Shown piece after piece: positions 44,896 through 53,619 of a stretch of 64,000 nt of DNA. The stretch comes from LMUY01 sp964244655. Lineage in GTDB: Bacteria > Pseudomonadota > Alphaproteobacteria > Acetobacterales > Acetobacteraceae. Under the pieces are notes generated by a model that was given only the letters and a program-made list of their open reading frames with translations, was not told the DNA's origin and made no database searches. The translations under genes and the position numbers were made by a program. Numbering within the stretch: position 1 is the first letter of the stretch; every line of letters begins with the position of its first letter. The stretch covers positions 1 to 64,000 of the forward strand of contig CAXTJU010000004.1 of NCBI GenBank assembly GCA_964244655.1. Reading direction: 5' to 3'.

Positions 44896-45339
44896 ATGAT
44901 CTTGTGGAGCCTGGTGCTGGGCGTTCACCTGCTCGCCATGACGCTGTGGACCGGCGGGATGGCCTACGCGCTGGTGGTGCTGCGGCCCAGCCTGGCGGCG
45001 CTGCCCCCGGCGGAGCGCATGGCGCTGCACGGCGAGACGCTGCGGCGCTTCTTCCGCCTGGTGTATTTCGCCATGCCGCTGGTGCTGCTGACCGGCTGGG
45101 GCATGGTGTTCGGCGTGTACGGCGGCTTCGCCAACCTGCCCTGGCCGGTGAACGTGATGCAGCTGCTCGGGCTGGTGATGGCGGCCGTGTTCCTGGCGCT
45201 GGTGTTCGGCCCCTACCGCCGGTTCCGCGCGCAGCCGAATGACGCCGCCGCCGCATCCATCCGCAAGCTGATCCACGTCAACCTCGGCCTGGGCGCCATC
45301 GTGATCGTGGTGGCGTCGTTCGCCCAGTGGGGCAGCTGA
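44896..45339 (+). CDS. CopD-like four-helix membrane protein
   Basis: A 147-residue protein with four hydrophobic segments. His11 in LGVHLLAMTLWTGGMAY and the later His in IRKLIHVNLGLG sit in helices in the way of heme or metal ligands of CopD/cytochrome-b561-like proteins. Function (copper tolerance or other) is uncertain. The ribosome-binding site is weak (AAAGGACAG before ATG). Confidence 0.75.
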   Translation: MILWSLVLGVHLLAMTLWTGGMAYALVVLRPSLAALPPAERMALHGETLRRFFRLVYFAMPLVLLTGWGMVFGVYGGFANLPWPVNVMQLLGLVMAAVFLALVFGPYRRFRAQPNDAAAASIRKLIHVNLGLGAIVIVVASFAQWGS

Positions 45340-45367
45340 GGAGGCCGCTCCGGCAAAAGCATCCCCC

Positions 45368-45376
45368 TTATCCACA
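45368..45376 (+). promoter_or_regulatory. Perfect DnaA box upstream of dnaB
   Basis: TTATCCACA, the strict DnaA-box consensus, lies 44 bp before the first possible dnaB start codon. No further perfect copy was noticed nearby, so it is a regulatory site rather than an origin. Confidence 0.55.
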
Positions 45377-45420
45377 GCCATGCACAGGCTGATCGCGCCC
45401 CGCGGCGCTCGGCATAGGCT

Positions 45421-46923
45421 ATGGTCACCCTCCTCATGAACACACTCTCCCCGCTCCTCGGCCTGTCGCAACGGATGCCGCCCTCCAACCAGCAGGCGGA
45501 GCAGGCGCTGCTCGGCGCGCTGCTGGCCAACAACCGCGCGTTCGAGCGAGTGGCGGAGTTCCTGGCGCCGGAGCACTTCAATGATCCGATCCACGGCCGC
45601 ATCTTCGCCGCCATCCATCGCCGGGTGAACAACGGCCAGCTGGCGGACGCTATCACCCTGCGCGCCGAGTTCGAGCACACCGGCGTGCTGGACGAGGTGG
45701 GCGGCACGGCGTACCTGGCCCAGCTGCTCGGCGCCATGGTCGGCATCATCAACGCCGGGGAGTATGGCCGCGCCATCCACGACGCCTGGCTGCGGCGCCA
45801 GCTGATCGAGGTCGGCGAGGAGGTGGTGAACAACGCGTTCGGCGCCGAGCCGGAGCTGGACGGCCGCAGCCAGGTGGAGGCGGCGGAGCAGAAGCTGTTC
45901 GACATCGCGGACAAGGGCGCCACCAGCGGCGGCTTCATGGTGTTCGAGCAGGCGCTGACGCAGGCGATCCAAGGAGCCGAGCGCGCGTTCCACCGCTCTG
46001 GCCATGTCTCCGGCCTGTCCACCGGGCTGCGCGACCTGGACAAGAAGATGGGCGGGCTGCACCCGTCGGACCTGATGGTGCTGGCCGGCCGCCCCGGCAT
46101 GGGCAAGACGGCGCTGGCCACCAAGATCGCCTTCGGCGCCGCCCGCGCGCTGCTGGCGGAGGCGCGCAGCGCCGGGTCGGAGCAGGTGCCGAAGGGCAGC
46201 GTCGCGTTCTTCTCGCTGGAGATGAGCGCCGAGCAGATCGCCCTGCGCCTGCTGGCGGAGGAGGCGCGGGTGTCCGGCGACAAGATACGCCGCGGCGAGA
46301 TCGGCCAACGCGACTTCGACCGCTTCGTGCAGGTGAGCCGCGAGGTGGCAGGCCTGCCGCTGCACATCGACGAGACGCCGGGCATCTCCGTGGCGGCGCT
46401 CAGGACCCGGTGCCGCCGGCTCAAGCGCACCAGCGGCCTGAGCCTGGTGATCGTGGACTATTTGCAGCTCATGCGCCCCTCCGCCGGCACCAAGCCGGAG
46501 AGCCGGGTGCTGGAGATCAGCCAGTTCACCCAGGGGCTCAAGGCGATCGCCAAGGAGATGGCGGTGCCGGTGATCGCGCTCTCCCAGCTGTCCCGCGCGG
46601 TGGAGCAGCGCGAGGACAAGCGGCCGCAGCTGTCCGACTTGCGCGAGTCCGGCACGATCGAGCAGGACGCGGACTGCGTGATGTTCGTCTATCGCGACGA
46701 GTACTACTTGCAGCAGCGCGGCCCGAAGGAGGGGCATTTCGAGACCAACGACAAGTTCCACAGCGCCATGGACAAGTGGCAGCAGGACATGGAGCGGGTG
46801 CACAACCGCGCCGAGCTGCTGATCGAGAAGCAGCGCCACGGGCCGACGGGCAAGATCGACCTGCTGTTCGAGGGCGAGTTCACCCGGTTCGCGGACCTGG
46901 ATTTGGTGCACAGCGGGGGGTGA
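45421..46923 (+). CDS. dnaB: Replicative DNA helicase DnaB
   Basis: A 500-residue hexameric helicase of the replication fork. The N-terminal domain has PPSNQQAEQALLGALLANN and EHFNDPIHGRIF; the RecA-like domain has Walker A AGRPGMGKTALA, EMSAEQIALRLLAEEARV, Walker B LVIVDYLQLM and the arginine-finger region LRESGTIEQDADCVMFVYRD. Full length. ATG at 45421 or 45436; neither has a clear ribosome-binding site. A DnaA box lies just upstream. Confidence 0.97.
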   Translation: MVTLLMNTLSPLLGLSQRMPPSNQQAEQALLGALLANNRAFERVAEFLAPEHFNDPIHGRIFAAIHRRVNNGQLADAITLRAEFEHTGVLDEVGGTAYLAQLLGAMVGIINAGEYGRAIHDAWLRRQLIEVGEEVVNNAFGAEPELDGRSQVEAAEQKLFDIADKGATSGGFMVFEQALTQAIQGAERAFHRSGHVSGLSTGLRDLDKKMGGLHPSDLMVLAGRPGMGKTALATKIAFGAARALLAEARSAGSEQVPKGSVAFFSLEMSAEQIALRLLAEEARVSGDKIRRGEIGQRDFDRFVQVSREVAGLPLHIDETPGISVAALRTRCRRLKRTSGLSLVIVDYLQLMRPSAGTKPESRVLEISQFTQGLKAIAKEMAVPVIALSQLSRAVEQREDKRPQLSDLRESGTIEQDADCVMFVYRDEYYLQQRGPKEGHFETNDKFHSAMDKWQQDMERVHNRAELLIEKQRHGPTGKIDLLFEGEFTRFADLDLVHSGG

Positions 46924-47047
46924 ACTGATCCGAGGGGGCCAGAGTCACGCTCGCCGGCGGAAATAAACTCGGGCGCAACCTCCGCCGCGTAGTGCTAGAG
47001 CAGCCGGAGCGGCGTTGCGCAGGCGTGGCGCTGGAAGGACACGGCCC

Positions 47048-47209
47048 ATGGAAGCCGCCTTGCTGATGTTCGACGTGGCCGGCCTGGTTCTCGTGGCCGT
47101 GTGGCTGGGCCGCGGCAACGGCCGGGCCGGGCTGTTCGCCTGGCGGTCCCGTCCGCCCAAAGCGAACCCACCTGAAGCACATAGGCGCGCGCGAAGGCGG
47201 CAGGCCTGA
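47048..47209 (+). CDS. Small single-span membrane protein
   Basis: A 53-residue protein with an N-terminal hydrophobic helix (about residues 3-20: AALLMFDVAGLVLVAVWLG) and a strongly basic tail (RRARRRQA). AAGGA lies upstream of the ATG. Its stop overlaps the start of the O-glycosylation ligase gene (TGATG), suggesting a coupled function. No family recognised. Confidence 0.6.
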   Translation: MEAALLMFDVAGLVLVAVWLGRGNGRAGLFAWRSRPPKANPPEAHRRARRRQA

Positions 47210-48582
47210 TGCGCGACCTGGCCTTCGTCGCATCCTGGCTCGTGCTGGTGCCGCTCGCGTTCGGCGGCGCCCAGGTCGGCGTCCTGCTCTGGACTTGGAC
47301 CTCCCTGCTGGCGCCGAACGACGTGCTGTACGGCTTCGGATCGACGCTGCCCTACGCCAAGGCCGCTGCGGCCCTCACCCTCAGCCTGGCCGTCATGGGC
47401 CGGGGCGGCGGCATCCGGCTGCGGCCGAACGCCACCGTGGCGCTGCTGGGGCTGCTCGCCGTCTGGGGCTTGCTGTCCCAGGGCACCGGGCTTGCGGGCG
47501 ACTCGGCGCCGGGCTGGGATTTGTACCAGAAGTTCGTGAAGATCCTGCTGCTGGCAGTGATGGTTGTGGCCGTGATGCGGGACCGGCTGCGGCTGCATGC
47601 GCTGATGCTGGCGATCTGCCTGGGGATCGGCTTCACCGGCCTGGGCGAGGCGGCCAAGTTCCTGCTCTCCGCCGGCGGCCACAAGGTGCTCGGCACCTCC
47701 TCGACCGGGGACAACAACCAGATCGCGCTCGACGTGCTGATGATCATGCCGCTGCTGTACTACTTGCAGGCGACGGCGCAGCGTCAGGCGGTGCGGGCGG
47801 CGTGCTGGGCCATGGGCGGCATGTGCGCCGTGTGCGTCATCGCCACGGGCTCGCGCAACGGCTTCGCCGGCCTGGGCTTGCTCGGCGTCGCCTACGTGCT
47901 GGCCAGCCGGCGCAAGGCGCTCGGGCTGCTGCTGGTGCTGATGGTGTTCGGCATCGGCGCGCAGCTGGTCAGCGACAGCTGGAAGGAACGGATCAGCACG
48001 ATCCAGTCGGCCGAGAGCGACGACTCGTTCCTGGGCCGGGTCGGCGCCTGGAAGGTCAGCACGGCGGTGGCGCTGCACCGTCCGCTGTTCGGCGGTGGGT
48101 TCCATGCGATCCAGCACGGCGACGTGTGGGGCCAGCACCTGGAAGCCGCGAGCCACGTTGACATCCTCGGCTCCGCCCCGCCGACGCTCAACATCAAGGC
48201 GGCTCACAGCATCTACTTCGAGGTGCTGGGCGATCTCGGGTTCGGCGGGCTGGTGCTGTTCCTGGCATTGTTCGCCGTCGCCTGGCGCAACGGCAGCGCG
48301 GTGCGCCGGATCGTGCGCCGCAGCAAACGCGCGGACATCGCCTGGGCGGGGCAGATGGCGGCCGTGCTGCAAGTCAGCGTGCTGCTGTTCCTGGTCAACG
48401 GCGCGCTGCTGAGCGCGGCCTACTACGACATCGACTACCTGCTTGTCGCCATGCTGGCGGCGCTGCACGAGCTGGTCGGCCGCGCCGTGCTGGAGGAGCC
48501 CCCAGGTGCGGTGCACCAGGCGCCGGATGCCACCTGGCGCAGCCGGGCTGCGGCTGAACAGAGGCTGCTGGTCGGCGGATGA
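47209..48582 (+). CDS. Exosortase A-associated O-glycosylation ligase-like protein
   Basis: A 457-residue polytopic protein of the O-antigen ligase superfamily. The N terminus (IGVLLWTW-like: VGVLLWTWTSLLAPNDVLYG) and the large loop before the last helices (GRVGAWKVSTAVALHRPLFGGG, AAHSIYFEVLGDLGFGGL) match the 'putative O-glycosylation ligase, exosortase A-associated' group (TIGR03097, from memory). About ten helices. Such proteins are thought to glycosylate PEP-CTERM proteins; a PEP-CTERM protein is at 5.7 kb but no exosortase gene is in the window. Confidence 0.83.
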   Translation: MRDLAFVASWLVLVPLAFGGAQVGVLLWTWTSLLAPNDVLYGFGSTLPYAKAAAALTLSLAVMGRGGGIRLRPNATVALLGLLAVWGLLSQGTGLAGDSAPGWDLYQKFVKILLLAVMVVAVMRDRLRLHALMLAICLGIGFTGLGEAAKFLLSAGGHKVLGTSSTGDNNQIALDVLMIMPLLYYLQATAQRQAVRAACWAMGGMCAVCVIATGSRNGFAGLGLLGVAYVLASRRKALGLLLVLMVFGIGAQLVSDSWKERISTIQSAESDDSFLGRVGAWKVSTAVALHRPLFGGGFHAIQHGDVWGQHLEAASHVDILGSAPPTLNIKAAHSIYFEVLGDLGFGGLVLFLALFAVAWRNGSAVRRIVRRSKRADIAWAGQMAAVLQVSVLLFLVNGALLSAAYYDIDYLLVAMLAALHELVGRAVLEEPPGAVHQAPDATWRSRAAAEQRLLVGG

Positions 48583-48596
48583 AAAGCCAAGCATAG

Positions 48597-48763
48597 CAGG
48601 GCTCTGCCCTGCACCCGCAAGGGGACGAAGTCCCCTTGACCCCTGTTGCTTATAATTGGGTGTCCAGAGGACCCTGTCCTCTGGCGGAGTGGGCCAAGGT
48701 TCCGCTCGCCCCGCTTCGGGCGAGTGGAATGCGCACGGAGCTGGGGTTCGGGGCAGAGCCCCG
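48597..48763. repeat. Composite block of GC-rich hairpin repeats
   Basis: Five hairpins in 170 bp: CAGGGC/GCCCTG (48597-48611), AAGGGGA/TCCCCTT (48619-48637), CCAGAGGA/TCCTCTGG (48664-48684), CTCGCCC/GGGCGAG (48705-48724) and CGGGGC/GCCCCG (48749-48763). The first two follow the forward scaffold, the last three the reverse one, so two elements of one family appear to face each other. The 252-bp gap holds nothing else recognisable. Confidence 0.8.
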
Positions 48764-48834
48764 ATCTTGCTGGCCCACCCCTGGCATCCCCGGAAGGACT
48801 GGCAGAAGGTGGCCCTACTTCAATGGAGCGCCCC

Positions 48835-49833
48835 ATGGCCGACATGAACCATCAGATCCTCCTCGCCAGCCGCCCCCAAGGCGCTGTCAGCACGGACAAC
48901 TTTCGCCTGACCGAGGTGCCCCTGGCGCCGCTGGCGGAAGGGCAGGTGCGGGTGCGCAACCACTTCCTCTCGCTCGACCCCTACATGCGCGGCCGCATGA
49001 ACGACTCCAAATCCTACACTGCGCCGCAGAAGCTGGACGAGGTGATGATCGGCGGCACCGTGGGCGCCGTGACCGAGAGCCGCAACCCGAAATGGCAGCC
49101 CGGCGACAAAGTGGTCGGCATGTTCGGCTGGCAGGAGTACGCCACGTCGGACGGCGGCGGCATGCAGAAGGTGGACGACGCGCACGTGCCGCTTTCCGCC
49201 TATCTCGGCCCCGTCGGCATGCCCGGCGTCACCGGATGGTATGGGCTGAACCGCATCTGCAAGCCCAAGGCCGGCGAGACGGTGGCGGTGAGTGCGGCCA
49301 GCGGCGCGGTCGGCACGGTGGTGGGGCAGCTGGCCAAGCGTCACGGCTGCCGCGTGGTCGGCATCGCGGGCGGAGCGGAGAAGTGCCGCTTCGTGGTGGA
49401 CGAACTCGGCTTCGACGCCTGCGCCGACTACAAGGCCGGCGACCTGCGCGCCCAGCTGAAGGCCGCGGCACCAGACGGCATCGACGGCTACTTTGACAAC
49501 GTGGGCGGCACAGTGCTGGACGAGGTGATGCTGCGGATGAACGCGTTCGGCCGCATCGCCGTGTGCGGCGCCATCGCCGGGTATGACGGCGCGCCGCTCA
49601 CGATGGCGAACCCGGCGCTGATCCTGGTCTCCCGCCTCACGATGGAAGGCTTCATCGTCTCCGAGCACATGGAGGACTGGCCGGCGGCGCTGGCCGAGCT
49701 GGGCGGGCTGGTGGCAAGCGGCCAGCTGAAATACCGCGAAACCGTCGCCCAAGGCCTGGCCAGCGCGCCCGAGGCGTTCCTGGGGCTGCTGAAAGGCCGC
49801 AACTTCGGCAAGCAGCTGGTCAAGCTTATCTAG
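48835..49833 (+). CDS. NADP-dependent medium-chain reductase (CurA/PTGR-like)
   Basis: A 332-residue zinc-independent MDR enzyme. LDPYMRGRMND, GGTVGAVTESRNPKW, the NADPH-binding VSAASGAVGTVVGQLAKRHG and GYFDNVGGTVLDEVM match NADP-dependent 2-alkenal reductases and leukotriene B4 dehydrogenase-like oxidoreductases (YncB/CurA). The ATG at 48835 is preferred over 48823 because GGAG lies 7 bases before it. Confidence 0.9.
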   Translation: MADMNHQILLASRPQGAVSTDNFRLTEVPLAPLAEGQVRVRNHFLSLDPYMRGRMNDSKSYTAPQKLDEVMIGGTVGAVTESRNPKWQPGDKVVGMFGWQEYATSDGGGMQKVDDAHVPLSAYLGPVGMPGVTGWYGLNRICKPKAGETVAVSAASGAVGTVVGQLAKRHGCRVVGIAGGAEKCRFVVDELGFDACADYKAGDLRAQLKAAAPDGIDGYFDNVGGTVLDEVMLRMNAFGRIAVCGAIAGYDGAPLTMANPALILVSRLTMEGFIVSEHMEDWPAALAELGGLVASGQLKYRETVAQGLASAPEAFLGLLKGRNFGKQLVKLI

Positions 49834-49835
49834 CG

Positions 49836-50930
49836 GTGCACCCTCCCTCCGGCCCACCCCCGGAAGCGGGCGCGTGGCCCGCCCTGCTGGAGATCGACAC
49901 CGCCGCCATCGTCGCCAACTGGCGCTCCCTCCGCCGCGGCCCCACCGCCGCCGTGGTGAAGGCCGACGCGTACGGCCTGGGCGCCCGCGCCATCGTGCCT
50001 GCGCTGCACGCCGCCGGGTGCCGCCACTTCTTCACCGCCCACCCGGCGGAGGCGCTCGCCGTGCGGGACCTCGCCCCCGGCGCCATGCTCGCCGTGCTGA
50101 ACGGCCTGTGGCCCGGGCTGGAGCCGGAGTTCGCGGCGGGCGGCCTCACCCCCGTGCTCGGCACGCTCGACGAGGTGGACCGCTGGGCCGGCCATGCCCG
50201 CGCGCTCGGCCGCCCGCTGCCCGCCATCCTGCACGTGGACACGGGGATGAACCGGCTCGGCCTGGACACCCCGGCGCTCGACGCCCTGGCGGCGGACCAT
50301 GGCCGCCTCGCCGGCCTCGCCCTGCGCTACGTCATGACCCACCTCGTGTCAGCCGAAACCCCGGACGACCCGGTGAACCAGCGCCAGCTCACTCGCTTCG
50401 ACGCAGCCTGCGCCCGCCTGCCTCCCGCCCCCCGCTCGGTCGCCAACTCCTCCGGCCTGTTCCTCGGCGCTGGCTTCGCCTCCAACCTCGCCCGTCCCGG
50501 CGCTGCGCTGTATGGCGTGAACCCCACCCCCGGCCGCCCCAACCCGATGCGCCCGGTGGTCCGCCTGCGCGCCCGCGTGCTGCAAGTGCGGGAGGTGCGC
50601 CCCGGCGAGAGCGTCGGCTACAACGGCGTGTGGACCGCCGCCCGCCCCAGCCGCATCGCCACCCTCTCGGTGGGCTACGCCGACGGCTACCTGCGCTCCC
50701 TCACCAACCGCGCCACCGCCTGCTTTGACGGGGCGCCCGTGCCGCTGGTAGGTCGCGTGTCCATGGACCTCACCACCTTCGACGTGACCGACGCGCCCGG
50801 CGTGTCGCCCGGCTGCTGGCTCGACCTCATCGGACCCGGCGGTGTCGATGCGCTCGCCGCCGAGGCCGGCACCAACGGCTACGAAATCCTGACCTCGCTT
50901 GGCCCGCGCTACCCGCGCCATTACCTGTGA
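49836..50930 (+). CDS. alr: Alanine racemase
   Basis: A 364-residue PLP enzyme giving D-alanine for peptidoglycan (EC 5.1.1.1). AAVVKADAYGLGA carries the PLP lysine (about residue 42), HVDTGMNRLGL is a family block, and SVGYADGYLRSL holds the catalytic Tyr; VGRVSMDLTTFDVT is the C-terminal signature. GTG start at 49836, three bases after the reductase stop. Its stop overlaps the GTG of the mlaE gene (GTGA). Confidence 0.96.
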   Translation: MHPPSGPPPEAGAWPALLEIDTAAIVANWRSLRRGPTAAVVKADAYGLGARAIVPALHAAGCRHFFTAHPAEALAVRDLAPGAMLAVLNGLWPGLEPEFAAGGLTPVLGTLDEVDRWAGHARALGRPLPAILHVDTGMNRLGLDTPALDALAADHGRLAGLALRYVMTHLVSAETPDDPVNQRQLTRFDAACARLPPAPRSVANSSGLFLGAGFASNLARPGAALYGVNPTPGRPNPMRPVVRLRARVLQVREVRPGESVGYNGVWTAARPSRIATLSVGYADGYLRSLTNRATACFDGAPVPLVGRVSMDLTTFDVTDAPGVSPGCWLDLIGPGGVDALAAEAGTNGYEILTSLGPRYPRHYL

Positions 50931-51709
50931 ACGCGCTTGATGGGCTGGCCTGGCTCGGGCGGGCGGCGCTCGGCGTGTGCCGCGGCACCGGGTCGGTGGC
51001 GCTGTTCGCGGCGTCCGGCGTGTCCCACATCGTGCGCCCGCCGCTGTACGGCCGCATGTTCGGCCGCGCCTTCATCGAGTTCTCGTATTTCAGCCTGCCC
51101 GTGGTGGCGCTGACGGCGATCTTCTCCGGCATGGTGATCGCGCTGCAATCCTTCACCGGCTTCTCCCGCTTCAACGCCGAGAGCGCGGTGGCCAACATCG
51201 TCGTGCTCTCGGTGGTGCGCGAGCTGGGCCCGGTGCTGGCCGGGCTGATGGTGGCCGGCCGCGTGGGCGCCGCCATGGCGGCCGAGCTTGGCACCATGCG
51301 CGTCACCGACCAGATCGACGCGCTCGGCACCCTCTCCACCAACCCGATGAAATACCTAGTGGCGCCCCGGCTGCTGGCCGGCACGCTGGCGCTGCCGCTG
51401 CTGGTGGTGGTGGCGGACATCCTGGGCGTCATGGGCGGCTTCATCATCGCCACCGCCAAGATCGGCCTGAACCCGGCGAGCTACCTCAACACCACCCTGG
51501 GCTTCATGACGGCGGCCGACGTGGCCAGCGGCCTGGCCAAGGCGGCGGTGTTCGGCTTCATCATCGCGCTGATGGGCTGCTTCTTCGGCTACAACAGCCG
51601 CGGCGGCGCGCAGGGCGTGGGGGCCGCCACCACCTCGGCCGTGGTGACCGCCTCCATCCTGATTCTCGCCGGCGACTACCTGCTGACGGAGCTGTTCTTT
51701 GCCCGATAG
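50927..51709 (+). CDS. mlaE: MlaE-type phospholipid ABC transporter permease
   Basis: A 260-residue permease with five to six helices. VVRELGPVLAGLMVAGRVGAA (shown as one block of the family) and ELGTMRVTDQIDALGT are MlaE hallmarks, together with ALQSFTGFSRFNAE. Mla systems move phospholipids between outer and inner membrane to keep outer-membrane asymmetry. Start GTG overlaps the alr stop; the end overlaps or abuts mlaF. Confidence 0.93.
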   Translation: MNALDGLAWLGRAALGVCRGTGSVALFAASGVSHIVRPPLYGRMFGRAFIEFSYFSLPVVALTAIFSGMVIALQSFTGFSRFNAESAVANIVVLSVVRELGPVLAGLMVAGRVGAAMAAELGTMRVTDQIDALGTLSTNPMKYLVAPRLLAGTLALPLLVVVADILGVMGGFIIATAKIGLNPASYLNTTLGFMTAADVASGLAKAAVFGFIIALMGCFFGYNSRGGAQGVGAATTSAVVTASILILAGDYLLTELFFAR

Positions 51710-51716
51710 CGCCGGG

Positions 51717-52487
51717 ATGGCCTTGCCGAAGATCCGCATCCGCGGCCTGCGCAAGCGCTTCGGCGACAAGCAGGTGCTGGACGGCGTGGACCTGGACGTG
51801 ATGCCCGGCACCTCCACCGTGGTGATCGGCGGCTCCGGCACCGGCAAGTCGGTGCTGCTGAAGTCCATCCTGGGCCTGGTGGAGCCCGACGAGGGCACCA
51901 TCGAGATCGACGGCCGCGATCTGCTCCGCATGGGCCGCCGCGAGCGCGAGGCCGCCCGCCGCCAGATCGGCATGCTGTTCCAGGCCGCCGCGTTGTTCGA
52001 CAGCCTGCCGGTGTGGGAGAACGTGGCTTTCGGCCTGCTGGCGCAAGGCGGCATCACCCGCGAGGCGGCCCGCATCCGGGCGGACGCGGTGATGGGCCAG
52101 GTCGGCCTGGCGCCGAGCGTGGGCGACCTCTCGCCCGCGGAGCTGTCCGGCGGGATGCAAAAGCGCGTCGGCCTCGCCCGGGCCATCGCCGCCCAGCCGC
52201 ATATCTTGTTCTTTGACGAGCCAACCACGGGGTTGGACCCGATCATGGGCGCGGTGATCGACGGATTGATCGTGGATTGCGTCAAGCGCCTGGGCTCGAC
52301 GGCGATGGCGATCACGCACGACATGGCGTCGGCCATGCGGATCGGCGACCGGATCGCGATGCTGTATCGGGGGCGGATCGTGTGGGAGGGGCCGCCGGAG
52401 GGGTTGATGGCCAGCGGAAATGCGGTGGTGGACCAGTTCACGCATGGGCGGCGGGAGGGGCCGATTCAGATGGAGTTGCGGCGGTAA
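51717..52487 (+). CDS. mlaF: MlaF-type ABC transporter ATP-binding protein
   Basis: About 256 residues. Walker A GGSGTGKS, Q loop GMLFQAAALFDSLPVWENV, signature LSGGMQKRVGLARAIA and Walker B ILFFDEPTTGLDP are all intact; the 'ALFDSLPVWENV' phrase is specific to Mla ATPases. The ATG at 51717 is preferred; a TTG at 51699 would overlap mlaE. The substrate-binding MCE protein gene (mlaD) that usually follows is missing: an AT-rich island begins 8 bp after the stop. Confidence 0.92.
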   Translation: MALPKIRIRGLRKRFGDKQVLDGVDLDVMPGTSTVVIGGSGTGKSVLLKSILGLVEPDEGTIEIDGRDLLRMGRREREAARRQIGMLFQAAALFDSLPVWENVAFGLLAQGGITREAARIRADAVMGQVGLAPSVGDLSPAELSGGMQKRVGLARAIAAQPHILFFDEPTTGLDPIMGAVIDGLIVDCVKRLGSTAMAITHDMASAMRIGDRIAMLYRGRIVWEGPPEGLMASGNAVVDQFTHGRREGPIQMELRR

Positions 52488-52508
52488 CAAAAAACGCGTC
52501 CATTTGAA

Positions 52509-53360
52509 TTATTCCTTCCAAGATGATAGGGTGGATATTCTATGACCTATTAGCTCTCCCTCCTTTAGAGCTTTATGCAACAACTTCAAGAATTCTGGAT
52601 TTATACTCCAATCGCACTGATATCGGTCAACACGTAACGTTATAGCCAAGTTGCTCTTGTTTAGAATAGTGCACATCGTACGTTTAAGATCTGCATGGTA
52701 TATCAAGTGAAACTCTAACTCATGAGGCTGGTCAGGCGAAAACCCATCCCACTTTTGGCGTCCCGATCGTTTGAGGAAATCAGGTATAAAGATTGGCAAA
52801 GGTGCACTTTTAGCCATCTTGTCGAGGTAGAATATTAATAAATCATGTTCTCGATAACCTGAAACATAGGCAGGACCATCAAAGACGTTATCGCCATTGA
52901 GTACCCATACTTTCACCGCGTAAGGCGTTTTACTAAATAATGATTGCTCAATGCTTGTAAGCTCGAACCAACCTCCGAAGCTAAAGAAGAAGTTATTTTG
53001 AGTGACAATGTCACCCATCAGCATTAATGTAATCCTATCATAAAATAAACGAATAAAACTTGAGTATTCATCATCAAACAATCTGTCATCTACATCCTCA
53101 ATGCCGGGAAATGATCCTGTGCCATCATAGATTATAGACGCAGAAGATTTACGAAGATGTTTGGTATTTAAAGATTCCTGAACTATTTTACTACCTACAT
53201 CACGAGAAACTATAAGGGATATCAAGTCAATCTCAGCCAGCGTTAAACCTGACTGCTCAACTATATCGTCGAGTGTTTTCCACAGACGTAGCTCTGACAA
53301 TCTTGCAAGTTCTTTAATAATTTTTTGATTCAAATAAGGGCGAGCCTGCCCAAAGTGCAA
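52509..53360 (-). CDS. Unknown protein in an AT-rich island (3' part of a probably frameshifted gene)
   Basis: A 283-residue frame of much lower G+C than its neighbours, with many Asn, Lys, Ile and Phe codons. Visible stretches: LIIFYLDKMA-like hydrophobics (HDLLIFYLDKMAKSAPLPIF), FFFSFGGWFELTSIEQ and a charged C terminus. No family recognised. It overlaps the next upstream frame on the same strand; dropping one A from the run of six at 53321-53326 would fuse both into one protein of about 370 residues, so the start at 53360 is probably artificial. Confidence 0.6.
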   Translation of the reverse strand: MHFGQARPYLNQKIIKELARLSELRLWKTLDDIVEQSGLTLAEIDLISLIVSRDVGSKIVQESLNTKHLRKSSASIIYDGTGSFPGIEDVDDRLFDDEYSSFIRLFYDRITLMLMGDIVTQNNFFFSFGGWFELTSIEQSLFSKTPYAVKVWVLNGDNVFDGPAYVSGYREHDLLIFYLDKMAKSAPLPIFIPDFLKRSGRQKWDGFSPDQPHELEFHLIYHADLKRTMCTILNKSNLAITLRVDRYQCDWSINPEFLKLLHKALKEGELIGHRISTLSSWKE

Positions 53361-53619
53361 ATGAGTTTACACCGAAGGACATGGTTTTCTGAATATTTCC
53401 TACAAACTGATATTTTTGAGACTTAACGTTTTTCGGTGGAACAGACCTGGAGAAAGACAACCTAGAAAGCGGTAATTCCAAATCGGCTCTGCCAATCCTT
53501 TTTGGCGCTGATAGTGCAATGTCAGAAATAGTCAGGATTCCATCAAACCGCTGAATAGATGCAATGATGGTCACTGAGGCATACTCGTTGGTTTCCTCAA
53601 ATCTTTGGTAATAGCGCAC
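53314..53619 (-). CDS. Unknown protein in an AT-rich island (5' part of a probably frameshifted gene)
   Basis: A 101-residue frame beginning at GTG 53619 with RYYQRFEETNEYASVTIIAS, a beta-rich-looking N terminus (SIQRFDGILTISDIALSAPK). It ends at a stop just after an A6 run, where the frame of the downstream gene takes over. AT-rich like its partner. A short upstream stretch of the same frame without a start codon reads IPANIKH, so the true start may also have been lost. Function unknown. Confidence 0.5.
   Translation of the reverse strand: MRYYQRFEETNEYASVTIIASIQRFDGILTISDIALSAPKRIGRADLELPLSRLSFSRSVPPKNVKSQKYQFVGNIQKTMSFGVNSFALWAGSPLFESKNY

Noticed and set aside
45361..45420. Replication origin at the DnaA box
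   Set aside because: Only a single perfect box was seen, with no AT-rich unwinding region or cluster of boxes.
44881..46911. Long open frame opposite dnaB and the CopD-like gene
   Set aside because: Antisense shadow of clearly conserved genes, His/Arg/Gln-rich nonsense.
48646..48834. In-frame extension upstream of the medium-chain reductase
   Set aside because: The sequence is made of hairpin repeats; a ribosome-binding site is at the internal ATG (48835).
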